Source: Gaertneriomyces semiglobifer
Taxonomy: Eukaryota; Chytridiomycota; Chytridiomycetes; Spizellomycetales; Spizellomycetaceae
Length of the DNA stretch: 64,000 nt
Direction: 5' to 3'
Assembly: GCA_025558075.1 (NCBI GenBank)
Contig: JAHLKF010000039.1
Span: 28,024-92,023, forward strand
Shown here: positions 21,915 to 33,679 of the stretch, piece after piece
Layout: each line of letters starts with the position of its first letter
How positions within the stretch are numbered: position 1 is the stretch's first letter
Made by a program: the position numbers and the translations under genes
The notes under the pieces: model-generated
Database searches by the model: none
Told to the model about the DNA's origin: nothing
The model's input: only the letters and a program-made list of their open reading frames with translations

Positions 21915-24524
21915 TCCCTGTCTCGTCCAGCGCGACATATTGCACAGTTGATCTACGCATATTTACCATGAACACGGCAAAAGCATAGTTGTAAAGAACA
22001 TGAGGAATTTGAGAAGTTTTGTATAGGACGATGGAACGTTTTTCTGGGTGTTCTGTAACGTTTACTTCACGTTGACTTTAGTAATAGAGGATATTGAATG
22101 TACATGATGGTTGCTAGATGGGTAACTTCTGCACTTGACTTCAATTCTCCAAATCTAAGTTCTGATTTACAAGAACGTCCTAACCCAGCTGGACCCATCA
22201 TCTAAGTATCCCGACTTTCCGATTAAGTTCGCCGGCATGATTATGGCTTACAAGCACGTGCTCCGACCTTCTGTGTCAACATGAACGAAGTTCGATTGTC
22301 GCCTTGATACATATTCCGGTCCTGAACTCTTTTTAAGATATGTTGTGACCAATCCATTTCCGATTACGCCAAAGTCTTTCAACGTTGACGACCGACGGCC
22401 TTGTGAGCGCAGTCACTTGAGTGTTGTTGACTGAGAACGAATCTACATCAGGCAGCTCCTTCCATTGTCCCTCTACAGATCAACACACGATGGTGACGCT
22501 GATTGTACTGGCGGGACCCACGCAAAGCAGAGCCTCCCTCTTCCAAATAATCACGACAGCGTATCAATCATGGCAAAACGCCTACGAAACTCCTGAATGG
22601 CACTTGTTTTGAAGACCACTGTTTCGCCGCCAGTTCAAAACAGCAACGTGCTGGTTGTTGGACGCCCCAAGCGGTTGTATTTCCACCCGCCCAAAACCGC
22701 AACTCTATTGTACTCCGATTCAATGTCCATAAAAAGCCCTATCCACATGCATTCTAAGCCTCTGGTTTTCCTACCACTCCAAGACGGCAACACGGTTAGG
22801 GGCCGATGCCTTTACCCATAGCAGTCCTAGCCCACATTCATTTGAGGCTGCTCCCCGTTTCAGTACCGTTAAAGCACATTCACCCCACTTGCATTCAAGA
22901 CCACTGTCCTTCCGCCAATTTAAGAGCGGAAACATATCCGCCCCGTGGCACATCGTTCATAGGTGCCTTGGCTCACTCGCACTAAAGGCCGTTGTTTTCC
23001 CATCACTCCAAGGGCCAAGGGGAACATGGCCGTTCACAGGCGCCGAATCCACAGCAAAATGTGACCTTGCACATTCAACGAGTCCGCCACCACTACAAAC
23101 CTGACATGTGACCATTTCGGGTTCGTCCTTATACATTTGAGACCACTGTTATTCTACCAGATGTATTGACGCCCCGGTGATTGGATATAAAGTTGACAAA
23201 GGGTTGACGCGGCGGCAAGCACTTGGGGGACGGCTGAGCTCACTCAGTTAATGGAAGTAGAAAAGCATGCTTCATTAAACGATGCGACCGCGCTTGCAAG
23301 TAACAGCACAGAAATTCTCCGAGTGTTAGAACTTTAGGGGTTCTCCAGGATTGGCACGCGTGGTAACAACGCTCAGGACCATCTTTTAGCATCCAACTTT
23401 CCCACTAACACCACTACTAAAAAGCTACCGAAAAGATAGAACAATGGGTAAATGAGTATTAAAGGAATAGGTAAAGCAGGTTTTGGAGACTTTCTCTCGG
23501 CTGTCATATCGATGCGCACACCACAACAAGCCCGACCCGTCCAAACCTCGAGTCATTTTTTTTTTAAAAAATGTAACGAATGCTAGGTGCCTCCCTCGCC
23601 TACGGGCAAAGAGATTGAACTAATTTTGCAGTGGGTCGTACCTTCATGTTTGCGAACGAGAGCGATGGCGGTTTTCCCAAAGGTTATTCTTGCTGATTGC
23701 GGACATGATGCGATCCAGCAACGAGATGAGGTAGACCGAGTATACGCCAGGGTAAGAATTGGTGCCCGTGAATGGGCAACACCACAAGCTGGCGGACATG
23801 TATTGGATGGGACAGAGTCAGTGGAGAAGCTTTCAAAATCCTACTCAACGAAAGACATGTATTCCGATATGGACGCACCCGAAACCACACCCTAGTCCCC
23901 TGACGACAGCGACAGCGGTTTATTATAGTGCTTAACGAAACGTAGCATGCACATTGATTTCGGTAAAGTCCCAACTCAGAAACGTAAAAAACTCTGCGTT
24001 CCTCGTCAATCAGCTTTATGGCGGAGTCCGATGTCGAGGAAGAGGGCTAATGAACCCAAGAGATAAGTTAAGTGTCCATGACTGCATGAAAATCCGTGGG
24101 AGCAAGCCAAGTTCCCGGCGTTTGCAGAATCTGGAGTTTGGGGGTTCATCCCATACATATCAAACTACTGTTTTCCAGAAACAGCAAACAATGGCATTTG
24201 TCCACTGAAGAGCATCAACACATTTGGGAGGCATACGAAGCACTCGATAAACATCTCCGTTATTCTTGGTTTTGATCTCAGATAATACTGAGCAAATGTA
24301 AAGGCAAAGCAGGCCTAGAGGCAAATTAGCAAAGGAAGCTGAGACCGCCCCCAGATAATATGATATGGCAGCGTGAAGGCCTTAGTCGGGGCTCAAAATC
24401 ATTCGCCCTCGCGACGCGGACAGAATGGATATAACGGTTCTTATGCATATCCGGTCCTTAGTAAGATGTGTGCTCTAATCCAACTCTACATCACTTGAAT
24501 ACATCTATCTATGTTTCCCACCTT
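21915..24524. other. Long intergenic region with degenerate repeats
   Basis: No gene was recognised. From about 22603 to 23150 there are degenerate units of roughly 60-90 bp built from variants of CCACTGTTTTCC, CCACTCCAAGAGCGGCAAC and GCCCCG..GGC, too diverged to give a fixed period. The rest (23.2-24.5 kb) shows isolated frames without known domains. Confidence 0.4.
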
Positions 24525-25969
24525 TTACTTAGTAAATTCGTTTTCGCCAACCAATTCCCTCTCCGCATGTTCCTTTTCTAAAGTTTCGCCCATAGCATCC
24601 ACGAACGCTCTCACATCTAGCGGGAACCTTGCACCTTTTCCTGTCAAGTAAACACATGTCAAGAATGGGATGCGGCGCAGCGTACGCCCGGAAAAATGCT
24701 GTACGGTGGAGGAAAGCGTGAACAAATGTCGAGAGGCCGAAATGTGGTGAGAAAGTTGGGTTTGAGACAGATATGTGGAGATATCAGTGGGTGATGGGGC
24801 GTAAAGGGATATTTCGCGGTGGTCAATCAGTGGTTGCTATAATTTGGACCTGAATCATTAGTGTGCAATTAACCCCGGCCATTAACCAACCACTTACCTC
24901 GCTCGCGACAATGCCTTTATTCATTAGCTCGTTAACTCCGCCGGCCAAAATTGCGTACACGGACTTGGTGCTTGGGTATCCCACGAAGCATTTCAGGTCG
25001 GCACGGTCAACAAATGCGCCATCAATGGCTTCCGTAACATTACTAGTCGTCATGACCAATACGTTACTTTTATTTCTTAATCGATCCAGTTGGGTGAGGA
25101 GTGCATTAACGACGCGGATCGAGTCGCTGGGTTCATTGCCCGATAGGGCGGCCTTTCGTGTGGCGGACAGCGACTCAACCTCGTCGATGAGAAGAACGAT
25201 GAACGCATCGCTGGCGAGAATGTGGTCATGGATGGATTGGAAGAGTTTCAATACGAGTTTACCGGATTCAGAAAAATACTTTGAGAAAAGACTAATGAAG
25301 TAAAATAGGATGATTGAGTTTCGGCTGACGATCCACACGCTCAAATTGTCGCACATACCTATGGCTGTTGATTTCAATTAGAGTCCCTCGTGTATACCTA
25401 TCCGCCAGTCTCACGCTCAGCTTCTGAGCCAGCGCCCTACAAAGAGTAGTTTTGCCAGTCCCAGGTGGTCCGTGTAACAGCATCACACGATTGCACCCAA
25501 CAATATTCGCATCCACCCCCTTGTCACTGAACATCATGGCTGTGTAAACATAGTCCAACAGCATCTGTGGAATATTGTCCTGCACATCAAAGATGAGATT
25601 TTCCCAGACAGAAACCAATGATGGCGAGGGTAAATCGGTGGACGTATAAGAGGTAATGGTATCATCATCCACCGAAGGAGTTGGGAAGGCAGATGTCGGA
25701 TGCAGTTGGAAGATGTGGATTTGCAATGTCGTGGTACTTAATTGAAGCACATCCGTGGCGGGATTGATGCCCTGACATTCCGCAACATATATCCATTCAA
25801 CATGGTCGTGCAATGCGTGATTGTCTTCATATTCCTCGGCAGGTAAACGGGTTTGAAGGACGATGCTGGGGTGTGTCGTGCGGAGGAAGTCTTCAACGTG
25901 ACGACGAATGGCATCATACCGGGCGGTAGAGTGTGCGTACAAACAAACTTCCACTACACCAAATATCAT
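24525..25969 (-). CDS. PCH2/TRIP13 AAA+ ATPase (three exons)
   Basis: A hexameric AAA+ ATPase that remodels HORMA-domain proteins (Hop1, Mad2) in the meiotic and spindle checkpoints. Exons are 25969-25359, 25291-24898 and 24836-24525. Motifs are VEVCLYAHSTA at the start, Walker A LLHGPPGTGKTTLC, the diagnostic INSHSLFSKYFSESGKLV created exactly by the first splice, Walker B FIVLLIDEVESL, MTTSNVTEAIDGAFVDRAD (sensor/arginine-finger region), and a C-terminal SGRTLRRIPFL segment. The start ATG at 25969 gives the normal N-terminus; the frame is open upstream through a hydrophobic stretch treated separately. Confidence 0.9.
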
Positions 25970-26382
25970 AAGAAAAGCGCCAACGAGCGGGCCGAAGTAC
26001 TGATTCATATATACCGTGAAGAACGGGGTTGCCATCCATCCCCAACATGCCTCTTCTCCTGAAACCTTTGGCTCTCGTCCAGTGACGTTTGCTATGAGTT
26101 GAAGGACCAAACTTGATCCTGCTCCTGTTCGTGCTGCCGGTGTTGAAGGCCTTTTAAGCTTCTCAACTTTCCCACTGGCCTTGCCCACCTGATTAGATCA
26201 GCGGCGGTATAAAATAACGCGGTACTATGACCCGCCAATACTCCCTCCTCTGCATCTAGCTCTAACTCCACGTAGTGGATCACAGTCCATATGCCGAACG
26301 CTATCAGCCACCTTTGCATGAATATAGAGTGACCGCCGGAACCACCAGGGCAATGGCAGGGCACAGCCAACGACGACAGCAT
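25970..26382 (-). CDS. Possible small membrane protein or alternative 5' exon of PCH2
   Basis: Upstream of PCH2 the sequence is open in two frames with two hydrophobic stretches: one around RWLIAFGIWTVIHYVELEL, the other around ATPFFTVYMNQYFGPLVGAF. They can be joined through a possible 53-nt intron (GTATTG..ATCAG at about 26240-26190). The result would be a small two-span membrane protein running into the PCH2 start, or a 5' exon. The family is not recognised and the structure is uncertain. Confidence 0.3.
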
Positions 26383-27289
26383 CCGACTATCTTACAGGAA
26401 AACCACAGCACTGCAAAAGCCATGCAGATTCGGTGATGCAAAGTCTACGCTGAATTTGAAGTTTCTCGTAGACAGCAATAGGGCGCATGCTATGATGATC
26501 CGTAGAGTTGGCCAACCTGTTGTTTACCAGCACTGTTTCGGGGAGAGCCATTTTTTTTTTATCCGCTAGCTCACTTCAGCCGGCTATTTTTTCTTCGGAA
26601 TACGAAGCCAACGGGAAGTATGCTGTTAGACATGCCAACCCTGGTATGCGATGTCTCATTTTTTGCTCCCGCTGGTACTATTTCCAGCAACATTAAACGA
26701 AGCTGGCAACCATGAAATCCTCCGGGTCCTTGTGATGGGAACGGGACAATGACTGAGGCGGAATCTCTGAAATTGGTCGGCTGGTTTGGGCTGGGAAAGT
26801 TAACACTAGCGTCGCATGGAACATTCCTGTAACTTTTTGCAGCTTCTTCCGAACAATTAAAAAAAATACAGACGTAATCCTGAAGGTTGGCACAAGGGGT
26901 GCCCGACGGGGTACTGCAAATTGGTAGGCTGACATGTGTCCCGTTGCCAACAACATACGGAAAGAGCTGCCATTCCCGATGGCTGAAGTCAGTGTGAGGC
27001 AAATAGTGACCAATTACCGCGAGGTGCCTGTTACATTTCGGTATGGTCGCTTGGGTTTTGAGTGTTGGGCAATGAATGCTGTTTCCCACGGAACAGCGTC
27101 GTGCAAGACAGTCTGAAAGGATCATGTGATGCTGAAGGATTCTTTAACGATAGACTCGACAAGATAGGATTTTGATATAGGTCTATGGGGTTGGTCGAAT
27201 TCGTAGCACAACAAAATCAGAAAGTCCAATATAGCTCTGTTTTATCGAAGCCTGACGACAAGTCGTCTTGTCGTGGGGTTGGAACAACA
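26383..27289. other. Intergenic region, no gene seen
   Basis: A 184-residue minus-strand frame at 26571-27125 has no recognisable features and contains a stretch read from simple sequence. No splice structure or RNA gene is evident. Confidence 0.35.
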
Positions 27290-28422
27290 TCATATCCCCT
27301 TCGCCTCTGCGATGGCATTCTGCGGAGAAGTAGTGAGAAAGTCGTCGAAGCTTACTAGAGACGAATCAGTTACCTCCAATCGTCGGATGGTGTCATCCGC
27401 CTTGGCAATGCGTTGTTCGATGCTATGAATTTCTTGACTGACTACATTGCCTCGACCGCGTTAACTTCCTCGACCTCACATTTTTGGAAGGTAGACATGT
27501 ACTGACCAAAATCGTTAATAACACCTTCGCTGTAGATGTCACCGTTATCTTGCTCGGGAATGGCAGCGTCACCCTTCAGGGTCGGACGCTCTCTTTCTTC
27601 CCCACATTGAACAAAAAAGTCGTGCAACTTTGATAAGGCCACTATCAGATGAAAATCAGCACTGAACGGGTTAACCGTCGAAAGGGCATAACGAGTAATT
27701 CTTACGGTTGCTGTTGGACACATTGGCACGGTTCGCATTTCGACATGTCTCAGACACTACGTATGGGCTGTGTTGGTGTCCGATGCGAACAAAAGGGTTA
27801 ACTGCCAATACCTTTCTCAAGCGTCGTGAATGCCTGATGGCTGGCTTGCTGTAGTGGACCGTGGATTTCCTCATCCCCTACGGCAGCTATCATCTGCGAA
27901 AGAATATCTCGTATTGTAGCCTCCCGGATCATGGCTCCCTTCTGCAGTGCTTTGATAGATGACGCTTGCGAATATCTATTGTGCGGCAACACGTAATCAA
28001 AACTTATGCTGGCACGACAGTTACAGTAGGCCCAAGTTTCCCACCTAAGCTGCGCGATCCGCTCTTGCAAGTCGCCCATCCGTTGGTCTTTTTCCCATGA
28101 TGTAGTGTTCGACGATGCGGCCTGCTGGGATAAGCTATCATCCCATCAGAACATCAGCAGATGTTTCTCAGGCTGTTCCCACCTACTTATTTACAATTCG
28201 CCCATTCTCCGCTAATTGTTCCTTCAATAGTGCGATCTCTTCCAGAAGTCGAGTGAGAGTAGTTTCTTTTTCCTTGAAATTGTTTTCGGCTTTAGAAAGT
28301 CTCTCTAGTACAAGCTCTTTGTCCGTAACGATGGCGCCTGTGGAGGTGACCGTAGAGCGCAACCTGTCCAGAAAGCTTCCCAAATCAAGTCCCTTTCTTC
28401 GAGTTCTCGGTCTGCTGAGCAT
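27290..28422 (-). CDS. Hypothetical coiled-coil protein (multi-exon)
   Basis: Starts at the ATG at 28422. The first exon has heptad-rich sequence (LERLSKAENNFKEKETTLTR, EEIALLKEQLAENGRI) and ends at a GTAAAT donor. An acceptor before QAASSNTTSWEKDQ keeps frame into MGDLQERIAQLR. Further exons include ALQKGAMIREATIRDILSQM, the stretch ALSKLHDFFVQCGEERERP, and a final IEQRIAKADDTIRRLE joined to NAIAEAKGI before the stop at 27290. Middle junctions are uncertain. Family unknown; long coiled coils suggest a structural or tethering role. Confidence 0.5.
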
Positions 28423-28759
28423 TGTGCATTTCCTTGTGAGTTACTCTCCTGGACAAAGACTATTGCATGGTGCATTAGCGGTGTAGCACCCCTGAATGGA
28501 GCATTCAGGGCCATTCCTGTGAGAAAATCAAGCGCGACTTTTCACACAGTAGCATCGTAAAAGGTATATCGCATTCTTGACTTTCAAGACAGATCCATTC
28601 GCAAAGCAATATACTACAAACTTTAGGTAACAAGCAAAAGTCTACATGGCAGCAGCATTGTTTAAAAGAACCTCTAAACCTGAAAGTTGCCGCTTTCAGA
28701 CCGGATATATGTGTTGGCGGCAGCCTACAAAGACCATCAGTTTGCAAAATTAACAATAG

Positions 28760-29886
28760 TCAGCTGGACCACGAACGCACCACCCCAGCTCCTGATCCAA
28801 GGCCAATGCCTACAGCTTCATTCCTGGCATTTTGAAGGGTGTGCCCGCCAGCGCTTTTGTGCCCATGGACAGCCTTCCACATCCAGAGTGACCAAAGCGT
28901 GTTCAAGATCCATCCAGCAAATGCAATAGCCGAGAATACCCCGGCAACGAGTTTTCCGTCAGTAAGCGCGGCCAGCATGTTAATGAAGCCTGCGCTACCG
29001 GATTGCGGAATCCCTACGCACATGTACCCAGCAATCCTGCAACAGGTCAGGACTGGTCAGCTGTGCGATCAACGAGCGCACAATGAGACAACTTACGCAA
29101 CGTGAATGCCTTCAAACAGAAGGAAGATATCTGCGGGATTTTAAAAATTAGCATCAACGATTATCCTTCTCCCCGGGCGGTCAACGCAGCGCTTACAAAA
29201 GTAAAGGCCAGCATTCCTCTGGAAAGCGATATACACGGGACGGTACCACATGTACAATGATCCAGCAGTAATGACGAACATGTACATTAAACTGACACCA
29301 AAGTCGGTGGCGATATTTGGCATGTTGTTAGGATGCGAGATGAGCAGCACAAGGCAAGCAATCATGTTCCAGACGAGAAGTAGCTGAAAGGTATATGGTT
29401 CATTTAGCAACCAGCTGGCATTATAATATGAGAATATGAGGCAAACACACGTACCACTGTTCCTAACCAGAGCTTATAGATCTTATGCATTGTGGCATTC
29501 GCTCCAGGGTCAGTGATCTCTTCATCAATGTCTGCAAACCATAGCAATAAGCAGTGCACAACCTGCCATTAAACATCTTGAGCAAACATACTGTGATAGA
29601 AGAGAGGATAGAACTTTGGCCAGTTTGGAGGATTGAAGCCCTGTTGGCGCATTTGCGCTTGCTCTCTTCTTAGAGTCGCTTCTCTGGCTTCCAACTCTTG
29701 CTCCCGTTTTCTTAAAGCTTCCTCACGCGCTGCAATGCCAGCACTGTCGGAACCGATTGGGGGATACGTCTTTGCATTAGAGCCCGTGTTGTAGTCCACC
29801 GCTTGAAAACCGCTTGATGCATTCGGATCCGCGAATGGATTGTCATTGGCATCGTCAATTGCAAATGGATTTGCTGAAGACATCAT
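28760..29886 (-). CDS. SCAMP family membrane protein (five exons)
   Basis: Secretory carrier-associated membrane proteins have four spans and act in post-Golgi and endocytic recycling. The N-terminus carries NPF repeats (SSANPFAIDD, DNPFADPN) that bind EH domains, then a coiled coil (REEALRKREQELEAREATLR), then PPNWPKFYPLFYH. Splices then give NIDEEITDPGANATMHKIYK, the LLLVWNMIACLVLL span, the cytosolic loop WYRPVYIAFQRNAG, IFLLFEGIHVAIAGYMCVG and the last spans ending WMWKAVHGH. All junctions keep frame (GTATGT, GTACGT, GTAAGC and GTAAGT donors). Start ATG at 29886, with another at 29883. Confidence 0.9.
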
Positions 29887-30947
29887 AGTGGTTTGGCTAT
29901 GCCGATGCCCTCTCTGGTTTTTCTCGGCTGCTGTCAAGTTCTGAGTTTGAAGGAATGAATGAACTTCTTGGCCGTATAGGGACCAGTTGTGGTTCGCGTC
30001 GCTCGTGTCTCGGAAATCTTGGCTTCAGCAAGCCCGCCGAATATACTTATTACGCTTTACTGCCATCGGTGCGAGCTGCTCATAACAATATCTATGTCAC
30101 CCGCGATAGTGTCGGGCAAAGGCCGTCATTGCTGATCGCTCTGTTTGGGTATCGAGCGGGTCGTACAGTGGCGCTAGCCTTATATCTACAGGAATATTGT
30201 CAAGGGACTGGCAGCTGATGGGGGAAAGGACCTATCGGAACCAGAAAGGTGGAATGGTTTGGAGCTTTACTAGATGGATCGAGAATTGGGGGTAGCTGAA
30301 CGGAGCATGACCGCTTGCAAGCTGCTGTTGTCGCCATCCACGTTTACGGACAACCCGTTCCAACCCACCAATCCTTCACAGTGCGAGTTTACCACGACGA
30401 CTTAGAAACCGAAAACGCACTGAAGAACCAGTTGAGTTACTCCGGTTGAAAAATAGAGATAGAGTGGTCTGCGACCTCAAGGGCCGCGCAGTTATGCGTT
30501 CGTTACATTGCAGCAGCTTTCTGTAACGATTCGGTTCAAACCGGACCGTAGAATATGCTTTTAAGGTAGCGGTTGGCATTCCCGCTTTCGCCTGTGACGA
30601 CAGTGACGCTGTCTGGCCATGTACATCAGAGATTTGCAGATGACTCGTGAGATTTCTTGCTCACGTCGCCTCGTGCATCTAAATCATGCCTGCAAAACCA
30701 GCGTGCTCTCGCAAGTATGTAACTAAGTAGCATCCCGTGGACCTCCGATATACATGAGAAGGGCTGCGTCCATCTATAATCGGGCATTCATTCTGCTGCA
30801 GTAACTTTAGTTACTATCAGATTGCAAAGCCGCAGGGGGTCAATCGCCATAGGATTGTCCATTAGCACCTCTTCATTACTATGTGAATAACTTCTTGCTT
30901 GAGCATCATCCGCAGAATCCGTAATGAACAAGTTTTTTATAACGACA
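29887..30947. other. Intergenic region, no gene seen
   Basis: Shared 5' flank of the divergently transcribed SCAMP and NADH dehydrogenase genes. Short frames present have no recognisable domains. Confidence 0.4.
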
Positions 30948-32707
30948 ATGTCATGGTCAAGCCTGCGCGCCTGTCGCAGTCCAGTGAACTGTCGAGATCT
31001 GGTCTATCCGTCGCATAGAACGCCCACACGCCCATACGTGTCAATCGGAAAACCTCAAGGTAAGTAACGAGCGACTCTCTATTGACTATCTTATCTGCAG
31101 AGACTAAAAGGCATCCCTGCATTTCAGGTCGTCTGGTTGTGGTCGGCTCAGGATGGGCAGGCTTGAAGCTCCTAGGTGGCATCAACACTGCCGGCTACGA
31201 TGTAGTGATGGTTTCTCCGCGCAACCACTTCGTTTTCACCCCGCTGTTAGCATCAACGTCCGTGGGCACTCTAGAGTTTCGCGCCATCACCGAACCTGTC
31301 CGGCATCACAACCGCAAGGCTAAATACTTTCAAGCAAAGTGCGACTCGGTGGATCTTGCCAAAAAGGAGATTCATTGTGCTTCTGCTTTACCAGGCATGG
31401 GCCCCTTCACCCTGAAGTACGATAAACTTGTCATCGCAGCGGGTGCATACTCGAACACATTCGGTATACCTGGTGTGGAAAAGTACGGATTTTTCCTGAA
31501 AGAGATAAGCCATGCACAAAGATTACGCGCGCGCATCATTGAATGTTTTGAGATGGCATCAGAGCCCAACTGTACCGAAGAACAGCAGTGGAAGTTACTC
31601 AACTTTGCCGTAGTCGGTGGTGGTCCCACCGGGGTCGAGTTCAGCGCAGAGCTACATGATTTTGTCAAGGATGACTTGCGAAAGCTGTATCCACAGCTCA
31701 TCGACAAGGTTCAGATTACAGTGTACGACGTAGCTGAGAAGATTTTAGGCAGTTTCGACGATGCACTTGCCGATTACGCGGCAAGGAAGTTCCGACGCGA
31801 GGGCATCAAAATCCGCACCAAAACCTTCATTAAAGAGGTACAGGAGAATAAGCTCATACTGCACGACGGCAGCGAGTTGCCGTTTGGATGCTTGGTATGG
31901 GCGACGGGCATCACTGCCACTCCGCTTGTTCGTGCGATGGACGTCGCCAAAACTAAGAACGAGCGTCTCCTTACTGACGAGTACCTGCGCGTTCTCGATA
32001 AAGATGGAAATCCAGTGCCAGGAGTTTATGCTATGGGAGACTGCGCGACTGTAGGAGACTTAGACCTACCGGCAACAGCTCAGGTAGCGACACAACAGGG
32101 TGTATGGCTGAGAAAGCATTTGAACAGTGCGAAAAATGAGGAGTCAGGCAAGGTAAATTGCCGGTTGCATTTCACTCTTCCTCATGCATATACGCTGACG
32201 CTTTCTATTAGCCTTTCAAATATTCTCACATGGGAAGGTACTGTTGGCTCGAACGTTCGGTTCTGCTACTGCTATGTGTGGACGCTAAAAGGTTCACTAC
32301 AATCTCTAGCATGGTCTATGTCGGTGACTGGAAGGCAATTTTCGAGGCTTCGCCTAATAATGTGCGCCGTGGTCTTCGTGGGAGGCTTGCGTGGTTCAGT
32401 AAGTGGCTTGCCTTTACGTGGTTGTCTTGGCTATGAGCTCAAGTCAATGTTATCACCCAGTTTGGCGCAGCGCATACATGGTCAAGTCTGTTTCCGCCAG
32501 GAACATGGTCCTCATTCCCGTGACATGGTAAGCCCTGTCGTACGCAAATTACCTGAACATACGCCTTACGTATTCCGATATTTCCCTTTGGTTTCGATTG
32601 ATAAGGTTTTTAACATGGTACGACATGCTTTGCTGTAACTGAACGGCAGATCGGAAACTAACAATTCCGATTCTAGGGCCTTTGGGCGCGATATTTCCAA
32701 ATTTTGA
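30948..32707 (+). CDS. Alternative (type II) NADH dehydrogenase, mitochondrial
   Basis: A rotenone-insensitive flavoprotein that passes electrons from NADH to ubiquinone without pumping protons. Exon 1 (30948-31059) encodes an Arg/Ser-rich presequence. Exon 2 starts at 31101 and holds the FAD-binding VVVGSGWAGLKLLGG, VSPRNHFVFTPLLAS, the NADH-binding FAVVGGGPTGVEFSAEL, and MGDCATVGD. It ends at 32152. Small later exons supply PFKYSHMG, joined to SMVYVGDWKAIFEA, a membrane-anchoring RSAYMVKSVSARN stretch and the usual C-terminal FGRDISKF. Exact junctions of the last two small exons are less certain. No EF-hand insert is seen. Confidence 0.9.
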
Positions 32708-32734
32708 TCATATTCTCAATGAATATATCTTCTT

Positions 32735-33550
32735 CTATTTACCCGCCAATCCGATGGTGAGATTACCCATTACTCGCTTGCTGATGAGCGCCTGTCGACG
32801 CCGCATATCCTCTTCCCGCGTGACGCGGATTGAATTTTGCTCGTCCTTCGCGTCAGAATATTTCCTGGAAAGAATCTGGCGACCACCGATTTCCGGCCAG
32901 TCACCAAAGGTCTGAACTCCGCCTTCTCGCCGGTATTGCTCAAGCGGAGGAAGGAAGATATCAAAGTGGCGGTTGTTAGTAGTCCGCTTATGTTTAGCAA
33001 GATAGTCCGCAAAGGAATCCGAACTATAACGGAGTGACTTGGTCTCCTGTGAAACTTGGTCATTGAATCTTGCGCGCACGAATGCAATAACCATCCAAAC
33101 ATACAGATGAAATTGGACAACCCGCCGGGATGACCGCGCTCCGAGCTCTCAGCTGCTGCGCTGCCTGTGCAGGATCGAATCCTTCCATCTGGTAATCGCG
33201 ACGCTGGGTAGTAGTCCAGTCGATGTCATTGTTGAGGGGTGTCCATCCGCATGATCTTATTCTGTCAACAAATTAGCATCCGAATTGCGATAAAGGCAAA
33301 CTTACACTGCCTAATACCTCTCCTTGCGACTGGCCACAACTTTTGCTAGCTCTGCTCGGGACTCTGTGGGAATTTTAGGTGTGAAATCGGCCCTATTGGT
33401 GGTGCTATAGTTTGTCTGCACGTATGTTCAAATGGATGAGATGGCTTCTACGCGTGAAGCGCTACCTCATCCTCACCGTATAACCGATATATGAATCCCA
33501 TAAATTGCCAGAATCCCTCTGGCGTCGCATCGTGAGTGTTTTCCTAAAGC
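32735..33550 (-). CDS. Unrecognised multi-exon gene, possibly ciliary/flagellar
   Basis: At least four exons can be joined in frame: TPEGFWQFMGFIYRLYGEDE; then TNYSTTNRADFTPKIPTE; then CGWTPLNNDIDWTTTQRRDY; then, after a 57-nt GTATGT..CACAG intron, ETKSLRYSSDSFADYLAKHK through to the stop at 32735. The recurring short Tyr/Thr/Asn-rich patches and lack of globular motifs resemble microtubule-inner and axonemal proteins. That is only a style match. The first exon may begin further upstream. It is convergent with the GH26 gene at 33680, whose 3' end is close. Confidence 0.45.
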
Positions 33551-33679
33551 GTTCTGTGCGGACGGGGAGAATTTGGTGAAAGATCGGAGTACAATTTGGA
33601 TCTCACATTCTCTCGAAATTACAAAAATCTATTAGGAACAATGCTAAATATAGTAACATAAATTCTACATCTAGTGAGT

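Noticed and set aside
26571..27125. 184-residue minus-strand reading frame as a gene
   Set aside because: No domain, no splice context, and composition typical of non-coding sequence read by chance.
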